Source: an uncultured Eggerthella sp.
GTDB lineage: Bacteria; Actinomycetota; Coriobacteriia; Coriobacteriales; Eggerthellaceae
Assembly: GCA_900542065.1 (NCBI GenBank)
Contig: UQLU01000002.1
Location: forward strand, 62,001-126,000
DNA length: 64,000 nt
Direction of reading: 5' to 3'
Position 1 is the first letter of the stretch. Each line of letters starts with the position of its first letter. Below are positions 7,746 to 14,918 of this stretch, one piece after another. The notes beneath the pieces are model-generated. The model was not told the DNA's origin and did not search any database. It saw only the letters and a list, made by a program, of their open reading frames with translations. Both the position numbers and the translations under genes were made by a program.

Positions 7746-8597
7746 CTAGCGGATAGTCTTTTCTGCCGCGGTTACTACGTGCTCCATCGTAACGGACGTG
7801 GTAACTGAACCCAGGCCGCCAGGAACGGGAGTAATGGCATCCACAACAGGCTCAACAGAGTCATAATCGACATCGCCGCAGATCTTGCCATTCTTGTCGA
7901 AGTTAATGCCTACATCCAACACGACCTGACCAGGCTTGAAGTAACGCGCATCATAAGCACGCGCACGTCCCGTTGCGCAAATTACAATATCTGCCGTATG
8001 AGTAATTTCAGCCAAATCAGCCGTGCGAGAATGGCAGATGGTAACGCTTGCATTGCGACGAAGCAAAAGCATGGCAACGGGCTTGCCCACAACCAGGCTA
8101 CGACCAACAACTACTACGTGCTTTCCTTCAACAGGAATGTTGTAATGGTCCAGCATCTTTACGCATGCTTCGGCGGTACAAGGCGCATAGCCTTCAACCG
8201 CATCGGTAAATACTGCGCCCAAAGAAGCAGTAGAAATTCCATCGATATCCTTCGCCATAGCAAGTTCATCGCTTACAAGCTTTTCTTCCATGTTTTCAGG
8301 AAGTGGACGGAATAATAAGCATCCGTGAATCTTAGAATCGCCATTGATGCGGCGAAGCTGCAAAAGCAACTTTTCCTGAGATGCAGTTTCAGGCAATTCG
8401 AAAACGCGTGTTGTAATGCCCAGTGATTCAGCTCGGCGAACCGCCGTACGTTCATAACTCAAATCGTCAGGACGGGCACCAACACGAACCAATGCCAGTG
8501 TTGGTTCGATACCTAATATTTTCAATCGTTCAATACGATGAGTTAAATCTTCCGCAATAGCTTCCGTAACTGGGCGGGAATGCAAAACGTGAGTCAT
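7746..8597 (-). CDS. folD: FolD-type methylene-THF dehydrogenase, cyclohydrolase residues replaced
   Basis: 283 aa, member of the methylenetetrahydrofolate dehydrogenase/cyclohydrolase family. The Rossmann part is normal (GRSLVVGKPVAMLLL, CHSRTADL, VLDVGIN, PVPGGLGSVTTSVT), and the KDIDG segment (116-120) keeps the conserved Asp. The catalytic Lys of the YxxxK motif is missing: Tyr48 is followed four residues later by Ala52, where bifunctional enzymes have Lys (Lys56 in the human protein). The conserved Gln of LVQLPLP is Phe96 (LLFRPLP). The ATG at 8597 (CAGGTAA site) is preferred over an upstream start that would overlap fchA. Since fchA ends 5 nt upstream, a dehydrogenase-only role with FchA doing the cyclohydrolase step is likely. 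Confidence 0.93.
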   Translation of the reverse strand: MTHVLHSRPVTEAIAEDLTHRIERLKILGIEPTLALVRVGARPDDLSYERTAVRRAESLGITTRVFELPETASQEKLLLQLRRINGDSKIHGCLLFRPLPENMEEKLVSDELAMAKDIDGISTASLGAVFTDAVEGYAPCTAEACVKMLDHYNIPVEGKHVVVVGRSLVVGKPVAMLLLRRNASVTICHSRTADLAEITHTADIVICATGRARAYDARYFKPGQVVLDVGINFDKNGKICGDVDYDSVEPVVDAITPVPGGLGSVTTSVTMEHVVTAAEKTIR

Positions 8598-8602
8598 TGT
8601 AG

Positions 8603-9217
8603 TTACCTGATTTCCTCTAACACGTAGTTGTAAATCTCGTCCGCGCGACAACCACTTTCAACAATCAATCTGTCCGCTTCATCAGTATAGCGCGTTGCCA
8701 TAGCTCGGTCGTCCAACATAGCGGCATTTACATATACATTAAGGGCCGCACCTTTGAGAGCGCCCTTTGCAAAAGAAACGCCCGTAGCCACATCAGAAAT
8801 GGCGCTTTGATTTCCGTGGTGCGCCAAAAAATCACTTAGTTCTATAACGCGATCGCAAGCGTTCATGATGGCAAAAGGAACTGCAATAGCATCAATCAAT
8901 GCAGCTTGTATAACTTCGTGGCGCTGTGCTTTCTCTTCTTCAGTATTCTTCGGGAGCTTGAATGCTTGAGCCAAAGGCGCAAATGCCGCAGCATCACGCT
9001 CTACCAAGTCGAACAATTCTTCACGAACTTCGTTAAGCTGATCGAGGTGCGCTTGAACCTCGTCTTCAACATCGGCGTACTTCTTCTTGCCAACCGTCAA
9101 ATTGCCCACCATAGACAAAAGCGCAGAACCAAGTGCACCGCAATACGCAGAAGCGCCACCACCGCCAGGAGTTGGGGTGCCTGCCGCTACTTCAGAAATA
9201 AATGTTTTATCAATCAA
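8603..9217 (-). CDS. fchA: FchA-type methenyl-THF cyclohydrolase / cyclodeaminase family
   Basis: 204 aa protein of the formiminotransferase-cyclodeaminase C-terminal family. In acetogens and purine-fermenting clostridia the stand-alone form (FchA) hydrolyses 5,10-methenyl-THF to 10-formyl-THF. Seen: TPTPGGGGASAYCGALGSAL near residues 14-33 (the family signature), then an all-helical protein with NAAMLDD near the end. The start codon is TTG at 9217. It lies between fhs and folD, exactly the chemistry between those two enzymes, which favours cyclohydrolase over cyclodeaminase; no formiminotransferase gene is nearby. A palindrome overlapping a TATAAT box is just upstream. Confidence 0.9.
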   Translation of the reverse strand: MIDKTFISEVAAGTPTPGGGGASAYCGALGSALLSMVGNLTVGKKKYADVEDEVQAHLDQLNEVREELFDLVERDAAAFAPLAQAFKLPKNTEEEKAQRHEVIQAALIDAIAVPFAIMNACDRVIELSDFLAHHGNQSAISDVATGVSFAKGALKGAALNVYVNAAMLDDRAMATRYTDEADRLIVESGCRADEIYNYVLEEIR

Positions 9218-9253
9218 TAGCTTGCTTTCTAGAATTAGGATGTTTCGAAACTG

Positions 9254-9270
9254 TTCGTATTATATACGAA
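9254..9270 (-). promoter_or_regulatory. Perfect palindrome overlapping a -10-like box upstream of fchA
   Basis: TTCGTAT-TAT-ATACGAA is a perfect 7-bp inverted repeat. Read on the minus strand it contains TATAAT, a good -10 box, about 40 nt before the fchA TTG start. No good -35 is visible. The overlap of a symmetric site with the -10 is what an operator would look like; the regulator is unknown. Confidence 0.45.
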
Positions 9271-9325
9271 GGAAAGCGCCCCTATTACTTAAGACAAACC
9301 AAACAAGTCAAAGTAATAGAGGCGC
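9271..9325 (-). terminator. Long hairpin between fhs and fchA
   Basis: Arms 9276-9290 and 9311-9325 match at 14 of 15 positions (GCGCCcCTATTACTT against its complement) with a 20-nt loop. On the minus strand the stem is followed by TTTCC, a short T-run. It most likely terminates or attenuates transcription leaving fhs before the fchA promoter region. Confidence 0.6.
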
Positions 9326-9447
9326 CAGTCAACGTTTATTCAGCCAGCTTGAACTAAGCTACCAGATTAAGACGGGTTTAAAACAGCTTGAAGATGCCTT
9401 AAATCTTGAAACAGCCCTAAAACCAGCAAGCTTAAAGCAAGCTCTGT

Positions 9448-11115
9448 TTAGAACAAGCCAGAAATCTTACCAGATTCATCCACGTCAATCTTAAATGCAG
9501 CAGGATTCTTACCCAAGCCAGGCATGGTCATAACATTACCCGTAAGAGCAACTACAAAACCTGCACCTGCAGAAACCTTTACTTCACGAACCGTAATAGT
9601 AAAGTTGCGCGGAGCACCAAGCTTAGAAGCATCGTCAGAGAAACTGTACTGAGTCTTTGCCATGCATACAGGCATATGTGCAAAGCCCATGCCTTCAATC
9701 TGAGCAATCTGCTTCTTAGCAGCAGGCGTGAAGTTTACGCCATCAGCATGGTAAATACGCTTAGCAATAGCTTCCATCTTTTCTGCAAGACCCAGATCAT
9801 CCTGGTAAGCAAATTCAAGTTCACTTGATTGTTCGCAAAGACGCAGAACTTCTTCAGCTAATTCTTCGCCGCCTTCGCCGCCCTTTGCCCAAACCTGAGA
9901 AAGTGCAACGTTAACGCCAAGCTCCTGGCACTTTTCACGTACCAGATCGATCTCTGCTTGAGTGTCGGTTGGGAATTCGTTAATTGCAACAACACAAGGA
10001 AGCTTATATACCTTGGTGATATTTTCTACATGCTGAAGCAAATTAGGAAGACCAGCTTCCAGTGCTTCCAGATTTTCGTCGTTCAGCTGATCCTTAGGTA
10101 CACCACCATGGTTCTTCAAAGCACGAACCGTAGCTACCACAACAACTGCATCAGGTTGAATACCTGCAAGGCGGCACTTGATATCCAAGAACTTCTCTGC
10201 ACCTAAGTCTGCACCGAAGCCTGCCTCCGTAACGCAGTAATCACCCAAAGCCAGACCCATGCGGGTTGCCATAATAGAGTTGCAGCCATGAGCAATATTT
10301 GCAAAGGGACCGCCATGAACAAATGCAGGAGTTCCTTCAAGGGTTTGTACCAAGTTTGGCTTTAAAGCATCCTTTAGAAGAGCACACATAGCGCCTTCTG
10401 CATGTAAATCATGAGCCGTTACTGGCTTGTCGTCGCGAGTGTAGCCAACAACAATGCGGCCAAGGCGTTCTTTCAGATCGGTGATAGAAGTTGCCAAGCA
10501 GAAGATTGCCATAATTTCTGAAGCAACCGTAATATCAAAACCATCTTCGCGAGGTACACCATTAGCTTTGCCACCCAAGCCGCACACAATATTACGCAGC
10601 TGGCGATCATTCATGTCTACAACGCGCTTCCAGGTAATACGACGAACATCAATATTGAGTTCGTTGCCATTATGAATATGAGCATCCAACAAAGCTGCGA
10701 GCAAGTTATTTGCTGCACCAATTGCATGGAAGTCACCCGTGAAATGCAGGTTGATATCTTCCATTGGGATAACCTGAGCGTAGCCACCACCAGCAGCACC
10801 GCCCTTAATGCCAAATACGGGACCCAAGGAAGGCTCGCGCAGCGCAATAACGGTCTTTTTGCCCAAACGAGAAAGAGCGTCGCCCAAACCTACAGTCGTA
10901 GTAGTTTTACCTTCACCTGCAGGAGTTGGATTAATTGCCGTTACCAAAATCAACTTACCAGGCTCGTGAGTTTCGTTGCGAAGCAAGTTATAGTCAACCT
11001 TAGCCTTTGAGCGGCCATAACATTCCAAATACGAGGGATTAATTCCTGCCTTTTCAGCAATTTCAGTAATGTCGCGAGGTTCTGTTGCTTGTGCAATTTC
11101 GATATCGCTCAGCAT
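9448..11115 (-). CDS. fhs: Formate-tetrahydrofolate ligase
   Basis: 555 aa, the full family length. Makes 10-formyl-THF from formate, ATP and THF (or the reverse, giving ATP). The P-loop-like TPAGEGKTTTTVGLGDAL is near residue 65, EPSLGPVFGIKGGAAGGGYAQ follows, and the ending GNVMTMPGLGKNPAA is a family signature. The ATG at 11115 is preceded by GGAAGGTAGG. With fchA and folD downstream on the same strand it completes a formate-to-methylene-THF route. A 133-nt leader with potential secondary structure separates it from coaX. Confidence 0.97.
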   Translation of the reverse strand: MLSDIEIAQATEPRDITEIAEKAGINPSYLECYGRSKAKVDYNLLRNETHEPGKLILVTAINPTPAGEGKTTTTVGLGDALSRLGKKTVIALREPSLGPVFGIKGGAAGGGYAQVIPMEDINLHFTGDFHAIGAANNLLAALLDAHIHNGNELNIDVRRITWKRVVDMNDRQLRNIVCGLGGKANGVPREDGFDITVASEIMAIFCLATSITDLKERLGRIVVGYTRDDKPVTAHDLHAEGAMCALLKDALKPNLVQTLEGTPAFVHGGPFANIAHGCNSIMATRMGLALGDYCVTEAGFGADLGAEKFLDIKCRLAGIQPDAVVVVATVRALKNHGGVPKDQLNDENLEALEAGLPNLLQHVENITKVYKLPCVVAINEFPTDTQAEIDLVREKCQELGVNVALSQVWAKGGEGGEELAEEVLRLCEQSSELEFAYQDDLGLAEKMEAIAKRIYHADGVNFTPAAKKQIAQIEGMGFAHMPVCMAKTQYSFSDDASKLGAPRNFTITVREVKVSAGAGFVVALTGNVMTMPGLGKNPAAFKIDVDESGKISGLF

Positions 11116-11248
11116 TGTGTAAGCCTACCTTCCTTCGCCCACGGTTTGATTCACGCAGTGCTTTTCCGACAACACCCATATACCCAAGGTTGGGCGGCGA
11201 AACAGATGCACTGTGTCGTTCACGGTTTTGTCCTGCCTTGGAAAAATT
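11116..11248 (-). promoter_or_regulatory. Structured leader upstream of fhs
   Basis: The RNA-sense leader contains CAGTGC pairing with GCACTG, UUCGCC able to pair with GGCGAA directly beside the AAGGAAGG ribosome-binding site, and two copies of AAACCGTG. These could form alternative structures that cover or free the binding site. It does not match the ZTP or THF riboswitch consensus as I remember them. Role is inferred only. Confidence 0.35.
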
Positions 11249-12019
11249 TTAACGCGAAAGCTCGTTATAGATCATGCGTAATCCCTGTAAGGTCAATTCG
11301 AGATTTATTTCGGTAATTCGTCTCGAATGAGGAGCTATGCGATGGGCAAGCCCTCCTGTTGCAACAACGGTTGCCTCATAACCCAACTGGTCAAAGACGC
11401 GATCCACTAATCCATCTACACGAGCAGCTTCGCCATATACCATACCTACTTTCAAGCATTCTGCGGTACTGCTACCAATTGCCGTGCCAGGATCCTCTAA
11501 CTCAACAGAGCGAAGAAGCGCAGCACGCGTGAAAAGCGAACGCATAGAAGATTCAACGCCTGGCGCAATAATGCCACCTAAGAACGTGCCGCCTTTGCCG
11601 ATTATCTCCATGTTAGTAGCAGTTCCGAAGTCCACCACGATAACAGGATCGCCGTAGAGATTTTTCGCAGCCACCGCATCAGCTACACGATCGGCGCCCA
11701 ACTCAGGGAATTTCTCTAAGTCAACATTGATTAAATGTCCCGAACTTGCCGCTGAAACAACCAAGGTTTCAACGCCAAACGAACGGCAACATGCTTTTTC
11801 CCAGTTATGGGTAAGAGCAGGTACAACTGAAGCCAAAATGGCTCCGTCAATATGAGAATACTCAAGACCTTCTGCCACCATAAGCGTATGAAGCTTAATG
11901 CGAAGCTCATCACTGGTATGATCGACATTGGTAGCAACACGCCACATATGAACCAACTCGTCATTGTCATAAATGCCAAGTACGGTTTGAGTGTTCCCCA
12001 CGTCAATTGCAAGTAACAT
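11249..12019 (-). CDS. coaX: Type III pantothenate kinase
   Basis: 256 aa. Phosphorylates pantothenate in the first step of CoA synthesis (CoaX family, ASKHA fold). The N-terminal phosphate loop DVGNTQTVLGIY starts at residue 5; GADRVADAVAA and DFGTATNMEII form the active-site centre, and GGIIAPGVESSMRSL is the pantothenate-side loop. The ATG at 12019 is chosen because the protein family starts with MLLAIDVGNT; an upstream in-frame ATG adds 10 unconserved residues. Divergent from the response-regulator gene. No other CoA gene is adjacent. Confidence 0.94.
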   Translation of the reverse strand: MLLAIDVGNTQTVLGIYDNDELVHMWRVATNVDHTSDELRIKLHTLMVAEGLEYSHIDGAILASVVPALTHNWEKACCRSFGVETLVVSAASSGHLINVDLEKFPELGADRVADAVAAKNLYGDPVIVVDFGTATNMEIIGKGGTFLGGIIAPGVESSMRSLFTRAALLRSVELEDPGTAIGSSTAECLKVGMVYGEAARVDGLVDRVFDQLGYEATVVATGGLAHRIAPHSRRITEINLELTLQGLRMIYNELSR

Positions 12020-12072
12020 GTTTCTGACAGTCCCTTTCATAGTATGCACTACTTGCGAATGCTACCATACTA

Positions 12073-12101
12073 TTGAACAGAGACAGTGCGAGCTTTATAT
12101 A
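12073..12101 (+). promoter_or_regulatory. Promoter of the two-component operon
   Basis: TTGAAC (12073-12078), a 17-nt spacer and TATATA (12096-12101) give a near-consensus housekeeping promoter 36 nt before the response-regulator ATG. Confidence 0.65.
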
Positions 12102-12137
12102 TGAAGCGTTTAAGGATACTAGCTGGAGGGTGATCGT

Positions 12138-12830
12138 ATGGAAAACACACCTGCACGTATTTTGATTGTTGATGACGAACCATCAATCACAGAATTTGTA
12201 AGCTACGCCATGCAAAAGGAAGGCTATCTTACCGAAATAGCCTCTGACGGCGAAGAGGCGCTGCGCAAAATTGAACAGCAGCATTTTGATTTATTCATTC
12301 TCGACATTATGCTGCCTGGCATTGATGGCTATGAATTATGCCGTCGTATTCGTGCAAAAATGTCTACTCCCATTTTGTTCCTTTCTGCACGCGATACCGA
12401 ATTGAACAAAGTTGTTGGTCTTGAACTTGGCGCAGACGACTATCTGGCAAAACCCTTTGGTGTTCGCGAATTACTCGCACGCACTAGAGCACTTCTTCGC
12501 CGCACCCAAGGCAACGACATGATTTCTGCTAACGAAATTTCTGCTGGCGGCATTACCCTTAACGAAGACACGCATGTAGCCGAAGGCGACAAGGGCCCCA
12601 TCGACTTAACTCCACGCGAATTCGAACTGCTTGCCTGCCTTATGCGTAATGCTGGAAAGGTTGTTTCCCGCGAAGATTTGCTTCACGACGCCTGGAACTG
12701 GGAATTTATCACCGAAACAAAAACAGTAGATACCCATATCAAGCGTTTGCGCGATAAAATCGAAGCAGCAGGATACGATCCAAAATTAGTTGAAACCGTT
12801 CGCGGTTATGGATATCGCTTCAGGAAATAA
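12138..12830 (+). CDS. OmpR/PhoB-family response regulator
   Basis: 230 aa. Receiver domain (about 1-115) with the acidic pair VDDEPS near residues 11-13, the phosphoacceptor Asp in DLFILDIMLPG and the switch Lys in DDYLAKPF; then a winged-helix DNA-binding domain (about 130-230) with LTPREFELLACLMRN and the DTHIKRLRDKIE recognition helix. A GGAGGGTG site precedes the ATG. The sensor kinase gene starts 23 nt downstream, so they form one operon. Similar to MprA/VanR-type regulators; the signal is unknown. Confidence 0.95.
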   Translation: MENTPARILIVDDEPSITEFVSYAMQKEGYLTEIASDGEEALRKIEQQHFDLFILDIMLPGIDGYELCRRIRAKMSTPILFLSARDTELNKVVGLELGADDYLAKPFGVRELLARTRALLRRTQGNDMISANEISAGGITLNEDTHVAEGDKGPIDLTPREFELLACLMRNAGKVVSREDLLHDAWNWEFITETKTVDTHIKRLRDKIEAAGYDPKLVETVRGYGYRFRK

Positions 12831-12853
12831 CGTAATCAAAAGAAGTGTCTACT

Positions 12854-13927
12854 ATGCCTCGACCTACCGAACCGCCTTACATAAATACCCCAAAAGAAGA
12901 AAAACCTATGCGCCTTTTCACGCATATTTCGTTTTTGGCTACTCTTTTGGCTATTTTGGCAAGCGCGCTTACGGCACTCGGGGCAATTTTTATTTTTGAT
13001 TGTCCCCGCACCATCTTGCTAACCCTTATTCCTATTGGATGTGTCTGTTACTTCATCAGTTTACTTATCGCGCATTTTATTAGTCGTCCCCTAACGGAGC
13101 TGGTCCGCAAAATCCAATCCTCTAAAGCAGGAGACACCAGCATTGCTTTTACTCCAACAGGCGTTATGCGTGAAGTTGACGAATTGTCGGAAAGCATTGG
13201 GGAATTTAATCGCGCATACAACACCCGCGTTGACGAATTGAAAGCCCTCAACGAGCGCCAAGACACCTTCGTCAGTGACGTTGCTCACGAATTCCGCACT
13301 CCTCTTACCGCTATCAGCGGCAATGCAGAGCTTATGCTTGATCCTGACATGCCGCAGTCCACTCGCGAACATTTCTGCGAAATTATCCTTAATGAAGCAG
13401 ATCGCTTAAAGAAGCTCACCAATGGGTTGCTTGCCCTGCAACACGCAAAAGAAGGTGCGCCTGCTTATACTTTGCGGCGTTTAAACATTGAAGATGTAGC
13501 AAAAGATGTGGTAGACACCTTAGAGCCCATCGCTCAAGACAAAGAGGTTACTTTGACTGTTGAAGGTGCTGCACCCGATATCTTGGCTAATGATGATCGT
13601 CTAAAGCAGGCATTAATCAATTTGGTAGACAACGCTATTCGCCATGTAGAAGTTGGTGGACATGTGCGCATCATGCTTTCAGGCATCAACGACACCTCTG
13701 TCGTAGCAGTTAAAGACGATGGTTGCGGCATCGGCGATATTGACCCTGTTTTGCTGTTTAAGCGCTTTTATCGCGGCGATTTATCACGCGCACGCAATAG
13801 TGGCGGTGCAGGAATTGGCTTAGCTATCGTAAAAGAAATCGTGGAAGACTTCGACGGCACTGTGACAGCGTTTAATGCCCCTGAAGGCGGCGCAGTATTC
13901 ACTATGGCGTTTCCTGCTATGAAATAG
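12854..13927 (+). CDS. Two-component sensor histidine kinase
   Basis: 357 aa. Two membrane helices near the N-terminus (about residues 28-75) with almost no extracellular loop, then a HAMP domain (ISRPLTELVRKIQSS), a HisKA domain with H-box SDVAHEFRTPLTAISGNAEL, and an ATPase domain with the N-box (INLVDNAIRH) and G-boxes (VKDDGCGIG; GAGIGLAIVK). The short sensor loop suggests intramembrane or cytoplasmic sensing, which is an inference. The ATG at 12854 (AGAAG site) is used; ATG 12908 is an alternative also with a purine run. The stop codon lies inside the left arm of the large inverted repeat. Confidence 0.94.
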   Translation: MPRPTEPPYINTPKEEKPMRLFTHISFLATLLAILASALTALGAIFIFDCPRTILLTLIPIGCVCYFISLLIAHFISRPLTELVRKIQSSKAGDTSIAFTPTGVMREVDELSESIGEFNRAYNTRVDELKALNERQDTFVSDVAHEFRTPLTAISGNAELMLDPDMPQSTREHFCEIILNEADRLKKLTNGLLALQHAKEGAPAYTLRRLNIEDVAKDVVDTLEPIAQDKEVTLTVEGAAPDILANDDRLKQALINLVDNAIRHVEVGGHVRIMLSGINDTSVVAVKDDGCGIGDIDPVLLFKRFYRGDLSRARNSGGAGIGLAIVKEIVEDFDGTVTAFNAPEGGAVFTMAFPAMK

Positions 13928-14117
13928 CTAGTACGTTCCTCGAAGAGTCAGCTTCGCGCTTATTCGTCCTTCAAAAAGACAAATAACGCTGCAAAAAATA
14001 ACGCACACCAGTCTTATAAATCCCAAGAATATTTGGAGCTAATCTGGGGCAGCGTTTTATAAGTCTTTTTTCAGGACGGCGCTCAGAATTCCTCTTCAAG
14101 AAACGTACTAGCTATTT
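13922..14117. repeat. 196-bp long inverted repeat between convergent genes
   Basis: Left arm 13922-13992 and right arm 14049-14117 are near complements. The outer 26 nt match at 24 positions (AAATAGCTAGTACGTT then GAAGAG), followed by islands GCGC, CGTCCT, AAAAGAC and AACGCTGC. The 56-nt middle has further self-complementarity. The arms reach into the stop codons of the kinase (plus) and bioY (minus). T-runs follow the inner stem on both strands, so it can act as a bidirectional terminator. The arm length is far beyond a normal terminator and resembles a MITE-like element; no target-site duplication is evident. Confidence 0.8.
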
Positions 14118-14721
14118 ATTTCGTTGCCCTAGATACTGCCTGAGCCAGCAATACCGCAGCAAGCATCTTTAGTACATCAATCGGAATAAATGGCGCTACT
14201 GCCGCAACAAAAGCAGCTTCCGCGCTTAAATGGCCAACATACATAAGCCATGCCCAACCAAAAGCATACAGAACAACAAGGAATACCACGCCCATTGCGA
14301 GATTACGAGCAAGGGTTCCTGTTTTAATGGGAGTTCCAAATACCGACTTTGTATTCTCGGATGAAAAAACGCCCTTATCTTTTACCAATGCGCCAACCGC
14401 AAGAGCTATCGCGCCAGCAATCAGAAATCCAACGATAAAGCCACCTGTTGGGCCCACTAAAGCAACAATTCCTCCCCTAAACGAAGAAAACACGGGTAAA
14501 CCAAGAGCACCAAGGATTAAATAACCCGCAATTGCCGCCATCGCTTCTTTAGGCCTGAGCGCAAACAAAACAAACATCACCGCAAGCGTCTGAAGGGTAA
14601 AGGGAATGGGACCAAAAGGTATCGTGATCCATGCCGAAACCGCCATAAAGGCAATTGACAGCGCACAGAAGACGATTGATGTTGAACGTCCATATAAACG
14701 ATGCGAAGTAGATGCACTCAT
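14116..14721 (-). CDS. bioY: BioY-family biotin transporter
   Basis: 201 aa, six predicted membrane helices. Substrate-binding (S) component of the biotin ECF transporter. Family segments: ITIPFGPIPFTLQTLAVMF, GYLILGALGLPVFSS, and GPTGGFIVGFLIAG. The ATG at 14721 follows AGAAGAGGT; an upstream ATG 10 codons earlier lacks a site. birA, encoding biotin ligase, lies 3 kb away on the same strand. No ECF ATPase is adjacent, so it either uses a shared module elsewhere or works alone, as some BioY proteins do. Confidence 0.93.
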   Translation of the reverse strand: MSASTSHRLYGRSTSIVFCALSIAFMAVSAWITIPFGPIPFTLQTLAVMFVLFALRPKEAMAAIAGYLILGALGLPVFSSFRGGIVALVGPTGGFIVGFLIAGAIALAVGALVKDKGVFSSENTKSVFGTPIKTGTLARNLAMGVVFLVVLYAFGWAWLMYVGHLSAEAAFVAAVAPFIPIDVLKMLAAVLLAQAVSRATK

Positions 14722-14837
14722 GCGATACCTCTTCTTAGACAAATTTACCAACAGCTATGCAGCCTCAAGATAATCCACGAGCGCATGCAAAATAAGCAAG
14801 CAACGCCCACGAAGCTGCCAAGATCTGAAAACTATCC

Positions 14838-14867
14838 TGTATATAAAACGAGTGCTCATTCTATCAA
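14838..14867 (-). promoter_or_regulatory. Promoter candidate for bioY
   Basis: On the minus strand TTGATA, an 18-nt spacer and TATACA, about 115 nt upstream of the bioY start. No BirA-type operator is visible, consistent with the BirA here lacking a DNA-binding domain. Confidence 0.45.
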
Positions 14868-14918
14868 AAATCAGAACAAGCGCTCATGCAAAATACCGAC
14901 GTTTACGACTTAGTAACC

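Noticed and set aside
11116..11248. ZTP or THF riboswitch upstream of fhs
   Set aside because: CGTGA and GTGGGC fragments are suggestive, but the CACCGGGGAG-type core of ZTP RNA and the THF core are absent as far as I can tell.
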